Assembly (NCBI GenBank): GCA_019308525.1
Contig: JAFDIC010000147.1
Span: forward strand, 1 to 8,615
From: Deltaproteobacteria bacterium
Lineage (GTDB): Bacteria > Desulfobacterota > DSM-4660 > Desulfatiglandales > HGW-15
Length of the DNA: 8,615 nt
Direction of reading: 5' to 3'
The notes under the pieces are model-generated. The model saw nothing but the letters and a program-made list of their open reading frames with translations, had not been told where the DNA came from and did no database searches. Both the position numbers and the translations under genes were made by a program. The stretch's first letter is position 1; every line of letters begins with the position of its first letter. Below, piece after piece: positions 1 to 6,915 of this stretch.

Positions 1-832
1 TCAATCGTACCCTCGGTCCCCACTTAGGGTGTACAAGGAGGCCGTTACGGCCGATATCTCCGAGTCCGGCCTGCATGGCCATGGGGATAGAATTGGCCAC
101 GTCATTCGTAGTACAGTCAATGGTTTGGTACCCCAGATGCCTGATAAACGTAGCCAGATAGTTGTTTGTAACAGCCATCCTGCTGTAACCCATGCTCGTT
201 GCCGCATGAGCGATGTGACTCGGATAATGCTTGATCAGGTCGTATTCCTCTTCATACACAAGGACCACTGCGTATTGAAATTCTTCGGGGATTTCCTGTG
301 GCAGTGATTCCCCACCGCTCACCCCGGTACCGGGCTCCAGGGAGATCTGCCTCATCCCCTTAGATTGAAAGGTATGGGAATAGACCCATCTCCTGTCAAG
401 CCTGCAAATGCCCACGTCATCCGCCCCAAACCAACGGGCCGCCTTCTTTACGATACGCGTGACTCTTTCTACATCCTTGGTATCAATCTTCACGCCCTCC
501 GGTGGCGCAAAACCCGTGATGGTCTTCATGCTCGGGTCCCGGGACTGGATTGCATCTTTGACGGCCATTGTCATGGGACTTGGATTGGGCTTGTACCAGT
601 TGAACAGGCCCATAAGCATTGTCCCGCGCCGCGCGGCCCATCTCAGGCCCAGATCTTCAATCCTGTAGCCCGGCCTGTCTTTGACTTCTCCCACGAACGA
701 CCAGTCATCCAGCCGCTTGTTTACCTCGGGGTCCCACAGGGGACGAAGAAACATGGTGTTCTTCTGGTCAAATTGTTCAATCGGCCCCCTGATATACTTC
801 TTTTCCCACTCATCAAGCGTCATTTTCTTCAT
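1..832 (-). CDS. Reductive-dehalogenase-family protein without Tat signal (3' end outside window)
   Basis: Translation from ATG at 832 (AGGAGGT-type site, 838-843, 5 nt upstream) gives 277 residues before the left edge. The C-terminal visible part is the characteristic RdhA core: MGYSRMAVTNNYLATFIRHL (214-233), then a TTNDVANSIP segment, AGLGDIGRNGLL (255-266) and GPRVRL (272-277). An earlier GADDVGICRLDRRWVYSH stretch (about 139-156) also fits the family. Counting against the catalytic Tyr246/Asn272/Arg305 of Sulfurospirillum PceA (from memory), Tyr216, Asn243 and Arg276 fall at matching spacing with one extra residue between Tyr and Asn. The family binds a corrinoid and two [4Fe-4S] clusters; the cluster cysteines should lie beyond the window, so cofactor competence is unverified. 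The N-terminus is hydrophilic and has no twin-arginine signal or membrane segment, so a cytoplasmic enzyme is expected. It is the last visible gene of the operon, 40 nt after the ferredoxin. Epoxyqueuosine reductase (QueG) is a distant relative but fits less well. The substrate is unknown; halogen removal is inferred only from family. Confidence 0.87.
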   Translation of the reverse strand, partial: MKKMTLDEWEKKYIRGPIEQFDQKNTMFLRPLWDPEVNKRLDDWSFVGEVKDRPGYRIEDLGLRWAARRGTMLMGLFNWYKPNPSPMTMAVKDAIQSRDPSMKTITGFAPPEGVKIDTKDVERVTRIVKKAARWFGADDVGICRLDRRWVYSHTFQSKGMRQISLEPGTGVSGGESLPQEIPEEFQYAVVLVYEEEYDLIKHYPSHIAHAATSMGYSRMAVTNNYLATFIRHLGYQTIDCTTNDVANSIPMAMQAGLGDIGRNGLLVHPKWGPRVRL

Positions 833-872
833 GCATGACCTCCCGTGTACCGCTCCGGAATTCTTCAATTCC

Positions 873-1211
873 TCAGGCCAGGGGTTTTGTGTTTGGAGGC
901 GGAGGATTTTTCATTCCCACCCAGTAGCGCTTGCCTGTCTCCTTCCGCATCCACGGGGTCCTCCACATCAACGGATAGTTCAGCCTGATGGCTCCCTGTT
1001 CCGGACACACATCTACACAGGGGCTACAGTACCAGCATTCATCGATGTAGACCAGAATTGGGGGCTTTCCCTTTTCCGGGTTCGGGATGAACACATCCGC
1101 CGGACACACCTCGACGCAGGCATTGCAGCCCGTACAGATCTCTTCGTCGATAATGACCGGCCTGGTCGGTGAAGTCGGGTTGGGAACCACGTATATCTCA
1201 TCATCCTTCAT
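873..1211 (-). CDS. Two-cluster [4Fe-4S] ferredoxin, electron-transfer partner of the flavoprotein
   Basis: The 112-residue product has two complete CxxCxxCxxxCP motifs: Cys26, 29, 32, 36 and Cys59, 62, 65, 69. This is the ligand set of an 8Fe ferredoxin. The second motif, CWYCSPCVDVCP followed by GAI, resembles the second cluster of AprB (adenylylsulfate reductase beta). The first has regular spacing, unlike AprB, whose first cluster has a long insertion between its second and third cysteines, so it is not AprB itself. A basic, proline-rich tail (about 82-112) may serve to dock the flavoprotein or the downstream enzyme (inference). A strong GGAGGG site lies at 1219-1224. It follows the flavoprotein gene and precedes the reductive-dehalogenase-like gene by 40 nt, so it most simply carries electrons between the two. 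It has no signal peptide and should be cytoplasmic. Confidence 0.93.
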   Translation of the reverse strand: MKDDEIYVVPNPTSPTRPVIIDEEICTGCNACVEVCPADVFIPNPEKGKPPILVYIDECWYCSPCVDVCPEQGAIRLNYPLMWRTPWMRKETGKRYWVGMKNPPPPNTKPLA

Positions 1212-1238
1212 CTCTTTTCCCTCCGGGTAGACGGTTTC

Positions 1239-1301
1239 TCATCTCTTGCCCATTTTCTCTCTCACACAGGGGTCGCAGAACATTTCGCAGGGCAAGTCTC
1301 A
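1239..1301 (-). other. Candidate UGA-recoded, Cys-rich C-terminal extension of the flavoprotein
   Basis: The flavoprotein frame ends ...AHCGL then TGA (1301-1299). Without a frame change it continues 19 codons, DLPCEMFCDPCVREKMGKR, to a second TGA at 1241-1239. If UGA is read as selenocysteine the protein is 686 residues, with C664-G-L-Sec667 (a CxxU pair) followed by C671, C675 and C678. Fourteen of the 19 codons end in G or C, as expected for coding DNA here. The extension shortens the gap before the ferredoxin start from 87 nt to 27 nt, just enough for its ribosome-binding site. Just after the UGA, CTTGCCC (1296-1290) can pair with GGGCAAG (1251-1245), and ATGTTCT pairs imperfectly with AGAAAAT inside it. 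The apical loop is larger than in a textbook bacterial SECIS element, so recoding is a hypothesis. Alternatives are a decayed tail after a stop mutation, or chance. Confidence 0.4.
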
Positions 1302-3299
1302 TAAGCCGCAATGGGCCAGGTAATTCTCTTCAAAGGGCGAACCATAGTCTATGGGCAACTCTCCTTCCTTGATGACGCCGTCTTCTTGCCAAACAGTGAC
1401 AAACTTGTTCCATTCAGGCGGATCCAGTTCCGGATACTCTGCCCTCTGGAAATGCAAGAACACACTGCTGGCTCTACGGGCCAGGCATGCTGGTATGATT
1501 ATCTCGCCAGCCGTCACCAGGACATCCACCACCCCAAGCGCATTTCCCAGGTCGTGGGGATTGCTGGCAAAAAGCTCGGAATCCACAACGTGCCTGAGAT
1601 CATCAAAGAATTCCAGTCCCATCTTAAGCAGACTTTCACTCTTTACTTGTCCGCAATAGGCCTGCATGGTCTTGTTGATACCTGCCAGCAGCTCCTTCCA
1701 GTGAACCCCGTCTTTCCTTTCCAGGGGTCTATAGGCGCGGCGCTTTTCCTCTCTCACCTGGTTTCGATCCAGTTTCCCTTTTGAGGCCTGCCGTGCGTAG
1801 ACGGCAGCCCTTCTGCCCGCATACCTGCCTGTCGCTGCCGCGTGACTGTGGTCATTGCCGCCAAGGACCCCGTCCCCCGCAGCATACAGCCCTTCCACCG
1901 TTGTCATCAAATCCCAGTCCACGACCGGTCCTCCGCTTATTCCGCTGTGCGCGTTTCGTATGTAGGGAAATCCAGCAACGAACTTGGCTCCAGTGGCGCT
2001 CGTTCCATAGCCTCCACCCCCTATCAGTTGCTGATAGCTCATAAGCATGTCCTTGTCAGGATCGAAGCCGGCCCTCGTATAGTTGATATAGGTAAGCTTT
2101 GTCTTGGCCTCCTGACCCACCATGAGACCGAAAATAGCCCTGCGTTCGTCCTCCGGAAGGCCCGGGAGGTCTGCATACAACGGGAGGGTCACCTCACCCT
2201 TCTCCAGCATGGCATCAACATTTGCCAGTCTTGGCCCCATGTACTCACGGAGACCCTGGTGGGGCAGGGAGGATTGTCCCCCGCCCTTGATGAAGAACTT
2301 TTGCCCGGGTGCTGGCCTGGTTCTTTCGTCAAAGTCCTTCAGGATGTTGCCATCCCTGTCTACCCACGGGATCTCCTTACCCGTGGCATCCACGATCGAG
2401 CATGGGTACCAGGTGTTGCTGGGGTGTCCGGCGCCATGGGCCGTTGATGGATGGATCGTGATCCCCTGCTGAATAGACTTTTCCATCATTGCAAACTGGG
2501 CCCCCGCCTTCCATGCCATGGCATATCCTCCTCCAATCGACCCCGGGGTCCTCAGGTCCGCTGATCCTGCCAGTTCAGTAGAAAAGGTCCAGATTCTCTG
2601 AGGTCTGGCACTCGTGATAATCGTTGCACTGGAACGAAAGACATAGAATTCGCCTGTCCTCACGTTGACCCCTGTGGCACCGATGACCCTGGTTCCATGC
2701 ACGTTTTTTTCGGTCAACAACCTTGTTCCCATGACCCGCTCGTACATCTCAACTCCCAGCCGCTTGAGCTCCTTCACCAGGGCCGGCTTGAAGGTCGTTC
2801 CCCACACCCTCAGGACGATCTTGTTCTCATAGTCATATGCGAAGAGAAGCTTCGTCTTCTCGTCCCTGAACCTGGCGCCCCTGAACACGTCCTCCGTATC
2901 CCTTACCTTTCCGCCCATCTTTTCCAGGTCGAGGAGGGTGTCATACCCTTCGCGGGCCTGGATGTAACGGGTTATCCCGTTACAGTACCCCCCGTGATTG
3001 TCCACCAGGGCCCGGGTAAATTCCTCTGCGCTGATCTTGACTCCCGGAACCCCAGAGATCGACCACTGCCAGTGGTCACAACCGGTGCCGGCTCCGCTTC
3101 CCAGCACCGATCCTTTTTCCACTATCGCCACCCTGGCCCCGTTCCTTGCTGCACTGATCGCGGCCCAGCACCCGGCGATTCCTCCACCAATCACGAGCAC
3201 GTCCGCTTCTACGTTGTTCTCCACGTCGTATCTTATGGGGTATGGCCACCTTAAGGCAGGATTACCCCTGTAAAGTCCTTGAAGTCTTTCCCATGACAT
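1299..3299 (-). CDS. FAD-dependent oxidoreductase, AprA / fumarate reductase flavoprotein-like
   Basis: The 666-residue protein has an N-terminal Rossmann FAD motif (VIGGGIAG, 36-43, GxGxxG at 38/40/43) with the ribose-binding acid Glu61 after the second strand. A GSIGGGYAMAWKAGA segment lies at 253-267 and a second FAD-contact motif, LYAAGDGVLGGNDHSHAAATG, begins at 471. The C-terminal helical domain (about 540-635) ends in a HFQRAEYPELDPPEW block (616-630) like that of AprA and SdhA/FrdA. His451 in AHSGISGGP sits where SdhA/FrdA carry a substrate-binding histidine (tentative alignment). Length is typical of AprA-like proteins (about 600-670). No signal peptide or heme-binding domain is seen, so it should be cytoplasmic. 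It begins with ATG at 3299, with GAGGGGG about 11 nt upstream. With the adjacent ferredoxin it forms an AprAB-like pair; no sat or qmo genes are in view, so APS reduction is unlikely. It may oxidise or reduce a small organic acid, or feed electrons to the RdhA-like protein. The end may extend past the UGA (see 1239-1301). Confidence 0.92.
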   Translation of the reverse strand: MSWERLQGLYRGNPALRWPYPIRYDVENNVEADVLVIGGGIAGCWAAISAARNGARVAIVEKGSVLGSGAGTGCDHWQWSISGVPGVKISAEEFTRALVDNHGGYCNGITRYIQAREGYDTLLDLEKMGGKVRDTEDVFRGARFRDEKTKLLFAYDYENKIVLRVWGTTFKPALVKELKRLGVEMYERVMGTRLLTEKNVHGTRVIGATGVNVRTGEFYVFRSSATIITSARPQRIWTFSTELAGSADLRTPGSIGGGYAMAWKAGAQFAMMEKSIQQGITIHPSTAHGAGHPSNTWYPCSIVDATGKEIPWVDRDGNILKDFDERTRPAPGQKFFIKGGGQSSLPHQGLREYMGPRLANVDAMLEKGEVTLPLYADLPGLPEDERRAIFGLMVGQEAKTKLTYINYTRAGFDPDKDMLMSYQQLIGGGGYGTSATGAKFVAGFPYIRNAHSGISGGPVVDWDLMTTVEGLYAAGDGVLGGNDHSHAAATGRYAGRRAAVYARQASKGKLDRNQVREEKRRAYRPLERKDGVHWKELLAGINKTMQAYCGQVKSESLLKMGLEFFDDLRHVVDSELFASNPHDLGNALGVVDVLVTAGEIIIPACLARRASSVFLHFQRAEYPELDPPEWNKFVTVWQEDGVIKEGELPIDYGSPFEENYLAHCGL

Positions 3300-3351
3300 T
3301 TGTTTTGTTACCCCCTCTTCCCGCAGTTTTTTAGAAAGAAATTCGGATTAA

Positions 3352-3401
3352 GATCTCCATTGAGAATATGTTCTCATGGGCATTTTTCGCCGGGAGAGAT
3401 C
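3352..3401. repeat. Nested inverted repeats upstream of the flavoprotein gene
   Basis: The 145-nt gap between permease and flavoprotein (3300-3444) holds two nested inverted repeats. The inner is TGAGAA-TATG-TTCTCA (3361-3376), with perfect 6-bp arms and a 4-nt loop. The outer is GATCTC (3352-3357) with GAGATC (3396-3401). On the operon transcript they lie about 53-102 nt before the flavoprotein start. There is no following U-tract, so this is not a standard terminator. It could be an mRNA-processing structure or a protein-binding site; no convincing -35/-10 pair was found beside it. Confidence 0.3.
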
Positions 3402-3444
3402 CATTGCCCTGTTCATGGTCGTCACATCCGTGCCACATACGGCC

Positions 3445-5454
3445 CTATCCTCGGTTTCCTGTCGCCTCACGGCTCCTGAGCCCTCTCAACCGGTCCAGAA
3501 GCAAGACATGCCCTCCCTGCCAAAAGAAGAGCAGGATCAGCAGGATGCCCCCTATTGCTCCCAGAAACGGCCTGTAGAGCCAGGAGATGATCCCGGCCCC
3601 GGACAGCACCAGGACAAGCCTTTGAACCGGGCTGGCCTTCTCCACAAAGTATCCCTGTACTCCTCCGGCAAGAGCTACCAGTCCGACAAGCGTCACAACC
3701 AACGTAATCCCGGTCACAAGGATGCTGTGGGTCCCCTGGAGCATCAGGCAGGGATTGAAGACAAATACCCAGGGTACTATAACCATTGCAATGGCCAGTT
3801 GAATGGCATAAAAACTGGTCTTCCAGAGGCTGGCTCCTGCAATGGCCGCACCTATGATAGCCATGGGCATTACCGGGGGGGTGAAGTAGTGAACCAGCGC
3901 CGCCCATATGACAAACCAGTGGGCAGCCAGAGGCATGACACCCGCTTCAATCAATGAAGGGGCTGCAATTATGGCAAGGATGAAGTAACAGGCGATCATG
4001 GGCATCCCTGATCCAAGTATGTAGCTCACGATGGCAGTCAGGGCCAGGAGCAAGACCATATTTCCATGGGCCAGAGATGTGACCATTCCAGCAAAGCGTA
4101 CCGGCATACCCGTAATTTCAAGGCTCCCCATGATGACGCCCAGCCCGGCAAAGATAGGCGCCATCTGGACCAGGACATGCATTCCTCTCTGGAGGCCTAT
4201 CAGAATTCGTCCAGGTCTGAGCCTGTCTTCCTTGTGGCCGAACTGGCCCACGATTATCATAAGTGCCGATGAATAGAGCACCGCAGACTGGATGGACCAT
4301 TTAGGTCCAAGTAGCAGAAACACGAACAACGCAATGGGCACCAGGTAATGACCTCCCCTCTTCAGTGCCGCCCAGAATGAGGGAAAGTGGCTCCGGTCTA
4401 TGACTGGTATGTTGTTCCTCCTCGCGTGAAAATCCACCATGGCAATAAGAGTTACATAATAGAGGAACGCAGGGAGTACGGCGCCCATGATAACCTTATA
4501 GTAGGGAAGTTCCAGCCATTCCGCTATGAAGAACGTGAGTGCCCCCATGACCGGAGGAGTAAGGCTCCCCGCGCTCGAAGAAACAGCCTCTATGGCCCCT
4601 GCCATGGCAGGAGAATAGCCGGCTGACTTCATCATGGGGATGGTTACAGAACCCGTGAGCGCCACGTTGGCGGGCCCGGTCGGCCCGATGGAGCCCAGTC
4701 CGCCGCTCCCGATCACCGCTACCTTGCCCGGCCCCCCCTTGAGATGACCTACGACGCTCAGCGCCAGTTGCATGACCACCCTGCCCGCCCCTGAAACCAT
4801 GACCAGGCCAGCAAAGACCATGAAAAGCACCACAATCTTGGCCCAGAGCGCCGCAATGTGGCCGAACATACCACTATCGTATAGATAAACGGTGGACAAC
4901 ACTTCATCAAAATAGAATTTCCTGCTCCAGAGTATTCCGGGCCAGTGGCTGCATGTCAAAGCATAGGCAAAGAACACTGCAATGACCGCCACAACGGACC
5001 AGCCCATGGTCCGCCTTACCCCTTCAAGGAGGGCCAAAAGGCTGATGATTCCGAACACCATGCCAGCCCTGGTTATGGGTGTGCCTTCGGCCATGATCTC
5101 ATTGTTGACGAACATGTAGCCGCACCCCACCACCACTGCCCCCATCAGGAGAAAATCATACCATGGTATATTGTCTCTGGGGACCCGATGTCTGGCCGGG
5201 ACGAACAGGAATACGATCACCAGGCTCAGGATGATACTCAGGATCACGAACCTGTCGGGCCCAAGGGAAATATGTTTTGTCCATACATCAAGGGGATAGG
5301 CTATGTGGTAGGCATAGAAAAGTGTGATAAAGGCATTAAGGATTACCCCCCTGGCCGTCCTTATGTCCAGCAGCCTCTTCCATGGCTCTGGAGTCCCCAT
5401 ACTGGGAAGATCAAAGGTGTGGCTTTTCCGATTCCCCGGGGCTACGACGCTCAT
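3445..5454 (-). CDS. TRAP transporter permease, fused small and large subunits (TAXI type)
   Basis: This is an integral membrane protein of 669 residues from the chosen start. It combines an N-terminal small-subunit-like part with at least four hydrophobic helices and the large DctM-like part, the arrangement usual for TAXI-type TRAP systems. The large-subunit signature is clear: GSIGPTGPANVALTG, then TIPMMKSAGY, and SSSAGSLTPPVMG (about residues 254-304). A second repeat has LGSGMPMIACYFILA and HYFTPPVMPMAIIGAAIAG (about 480-540). Several more hydrophobic helices follow to the C-terminus. The family moves organic acids, driven by a sodium or proton gradient, with a binding protein. I chose ATG at 5454, preceded by AAGGGGGAT, because translation from the upstream GTG at 5532 adds 26 hydrophilic residues with atypical codons next to a hairpin; 5532 remains possible. 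It lies downstream of the TAXI receptor gene and upstream of the redox genes, suggesting it imports their substrate. Substrate identity cannot be read from sequence. Confidence 0.93.
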   Translation of the reverse strand: MSVVAPGNRKSHTFDLPSMGTPEPWKRLLDIRTARGVILNAFITLFYAYHIAYPLDVWTKHISLGPDRFVILSIILSLVIVFLFVPARHRVPRDNIPWYDFLLMGAVVVGCGYMFVNNEIMAEGTPITRAGMVFGIISLLALLEGVRRTMGWSVVAVIAVFFAYALTCSHWPGILWSRKFYFDEVLSTVYLYDSGMFGHIAALWAKIVVLFMVFAGLVMVSGAGRVVMQLALSVVGHLKGGPGKVAVIGSGGLGSIGPTGPANVALTGSVTIPMMKSAGYSPAMAGAIEAVSSSAGSLTPPVMGALTFFIAEWLELPYYKVIMGAVLPAFLYYVTLIAMVDFHARRNNIPVIDRSHFPSFWAALKRGGHYLVPIALFVFLLLGPKWSIQSAVLYSSALMIIVGQFGHKEDRLRPGRILIGLQRGMHVLVQMAPIFAGLGVIMGSLEITGMPVRFAGMVTSLAHGNMVLLLALTAIVSYILGSGMPMIACYFILAIIAAPSLIEAGVMPLAAHWFVIWAALVHYFTPPVMPMAIIGAAIAGASLWKTSFYAIQLAIAMVIVPWVFVFNPCLMLQGTHSILVTGITLVVTLVGLVALAGGVQGYFVEKASPVQRLVLVLSGAGIISWLYRPFLGAIGGILLILLFFWQGGHVLLLDRLRGLRSREATGNRG

Positions 5455-5533
5455 ATGTCTCACATCCCCCTTGTTCCGCCGCTGCTGCGTGCTTCGCCAT
5501 TCACCACGTAAGGGCGAATACATCGTATCCACA

Positions 5534-5570
5534 GGGGAATCCCCGTGACGGTCGTCTTGCGGGATTCCCC
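5534..5570. repeat. Perfect 10-bp hairpin between receptor and permease genes
   Basis: GGGGAATCCC (5534-5543) and GGGATTCCCC (5561-5570) are perfect inverted repeats around a 17-nt loop. On the operon transcript the stem begins 32 nt after the receptor stop codon and ends about 80 nt before the chosen permease start. No U-run follows, so it is not a typical intrinsic terminator. Stems in this position often protect the 3' end of the binding-protein message or partly attenuate, giving more receptor than permease; that role is inferred from position. It abuts the alternative GTG start at 5532 and would hinder initiation there. Confidence 0.6.
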
Positions 5571-5602
5571 GTTTCCGTGCGCACCCTTACCTTTCTACAG
5601 GT

Positions 5603-6655
5603 CTACTTTGATTTACCCAGCCTGGCGAGCAGCCTCTTCTGGTTTGCTTCCATTTCCGGGGTCCACACCCCGACTTCCTTCAGGTATCTCACTGTGCCTG
5701 CATGATAGGGGACTGTAACCTTTGCGCTGGCAATCTTATGAACCTCGTAGTCCCTGAAGAAGGGATGCACTTTCAAGAGCGAGCCAAAATTATCGTACAT
5801 GGTCTTGAGCAACGTGTAGACAAGGTGCTCACTGGTGGTTGCATATACATAGGTAGAGACCGGAGTCGCTACGGTGTAAAGGGGGTAATCCAGCCCCGGA
5901 CCCACGCCCACGTAATTCCCCTTGTACATTCTCCAGTCCCTTGGCGCTATCTCACCCCAGAACCACGGATACTTGGAGTCCACATAGGCTGCGGCTTCCT
6001 TTGAAATCTTCAGGGGAAATGCGTCAGGGGCATCCCTCCAGATTGAGTCAAGGTTTGGAAGTCCCTCAAGACTTGCGTCAACCCTTCCCTCAATCAATGC
6101 CGCGTGTTTCTCTTTCATGGGAAGATTGGGGATGTTTTTCACCTTATCCTTTATCCCGTAAAACTCCAGCAAGGCATTGCCACATTCCGTCATGGTAACG
6201 GCCCTCTTGGAGGTGTAGGTTATTGTCCTGCCCGCCAGGTCCTCCATTTTCTTGATGCCGGAGCGTGGAAGCACCACAAATCCGAAATGAACGTCTATGG
6301 TCTTGTAAAACATTCGAATATCATATTTTTTTCCCTTGTACTCCTGAAGGCCGTTATTAGCCAGGTATGCATCCCTTAACCCGCTCTTCCACACGGTCAG
6401 CCGCCCCCGCTTGAGTTTGGGAAATGCTGCAACGGAGCTTGCAACCTGGGTGGTAAAGCATTTGATGCCAAGTTTTTCTTCCCATAACTTCAGCAGGGCC
6501 AAGTCCATGACATAGGAACTCCCCCTCGCAGCCCTGATCCCCCATGTCAGGGTGTCAGGGAGCTTTTCCGAAGCCGCTGCCGAGTAAAAGGGAATCGCAC
6601 AAAGTATGCCCAAGGTGATCAAAGCAATTGACAGTGTGGTTACTCTTCTTTTCAT
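5603..6655 (-). CDS. TAXI-family TRAP transporter solute-binding protein
   Basis: The 350-residue precursor has a clear Sec signal: a basic MKRR start, a hydrophobic core to about residue 23 and a small-residue cleavage region around SAAAS (25-29). The mature protein begins LTWGIRAARGSSYVMDLALL, the opening beta-strand and ligand loop of the TAXI fold. It also has GVVLP-like strands followed by GIKKMEDLAGRTI (about 133-145), and ends with VPYHAGTVRYLKEVGVWTPE, matching the usual TAXI C-terminal block. Length fits the family (about 310-350). ATG at 6655 has AGGAGG at 6665-6670, 9 nt upstream. It is the first gene of the operon, next to the divergent regulatory region, and should be periplasmic, delivering ligand to the permease encoded next. 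Family ligands include glutamate and other carboxylates; the ligand here is unknown. Confidence 0.93.
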   Translation of the reverse strand: MKRRVTTLSIALITLGILCAIPFYSAAASEKLPDTLTWGIRAARGSSYVMDLALLKLWEEKLGIKCFTTQVASSVAAFPKLKRGRLTVWKSGLRDAYLANNGLQEYKGKKYDIRMFYKTIDVHFGFVVLPRSGIKKMEDLAGRTITYTSKRAVTMTECGNALLEFYGIKDKVKNIPNLPMKEKHAALIEGRVDASLEGLPNLDSIWRDAPDAFPLKISKEAAAYVDSKYPWFWGEIAPRDWRMYKGNYVGVGPGLDYPLYTVATPVSTYVYATTSEHLVYTLLKTMYDNFGSLLKVHPFFRDYEVHKIASAKVTVPYHAGTVRYLKEVGVWTPEMEANQKRLLARLGKSK

Positions 6656-6915
6656 TGCTCTCCCCCTCCTTTCAGGTAAGTGGTTTGAGATTGCTGATCA
6701 AGACTCCTGCCAAATTTCTCTTAAATTACGATCAAAACCTTATAATAAACGATTGTTAGAAACTCTATCACATATGGGACACACGCTGTCAAGCAATTTT
6801 CAGGCCTTCTCGGGCAAGATTTTTGCCTTGAAACTCCAGAATTTACCTAATAGAGTGACGGCAGGGGAGCCGGAGCAGGCGTAACACAAGACGTGACCGA
6901 CACTTCAACACCGGA
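6656..6915. promoter_or_regulatory. Divergent intergenic region between transport/redox operon and XRE gene
   Basis: These 260 nt hold no gene and must contain the promoters of both the leftward operon and the rightward regulator. An AT-rich core spans about 6710-6775 and includes TATAAT on the plus strand at 6741-6746. No well-spaced -35/-10 pair is convincing on either strand; TTGAAA (6828-6833) and TAATAG (6848-6853) on the plus strand are only 14 nt apart. Possible operator elements are GATCAA repeated directly at 6696-6701 and 6730-6735 (34 nt apart), and the inverted repeat AATTT-CTCTT-AAATT (6713-6727). These short repeats may be coincidental. Confidence 0.5.

Noticed and set aside
1..832. 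Epoxyqueuosine reductase (QueG)
   Set aside because: The FIRHLGY / NDVANSIP / AGLGDIGRNGLL order and the long N-terminal part fit the RdhA family better.
873..875. UGA stop of the ferredoxin as a second recoding site
   Set aside because: The continuing frame has no cysteines or coding character and runs into the next gene's start, so an ordinary stop is more likely.
365..1172. Long plus-strand ORFs opposite the RdhA-like and ferredoxin genes
   Set aside because: They are antisense shadows of well-supported minus-strand genes, with low-complexity and atypical composition and no recognisable domain.
1201..1302. A 33-codon ORF starting at an ATG overlapping the flavoprotein stop (ATGA) and running into the ferredoxin gene
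   Set aside because: Its codon use is poor, it overlaps the ferredoxin start, and the flavoprotein frame across the same bases looks more coding-like.
1311..3273. Several plus-strand ORFs of 87-201 codons opposite the flavoprotein gene
   Set aside because: They are antisense to a gene with clear FAD motifs along its whole length; none shows a domain or a ribosome-binding site of its own.
873..3299. Genuine adenylylsulfate (APS) reductase AprAB
   Set aside because: The first ferredoxin cluster lacks the AprB-type insertion and no sulfate-reduction genes (sat, qmo) are adjacent.
5455..5532. Upstream GTG (5532) and ATG (5523) starts for the TRAP permease
   Set aside because: The added 26 residues are hydrophilic with unusual codons, the sites sit next to a stable hairpin, and ATG 5454 has a better upstream purine-rich site. 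Not fully excluded.
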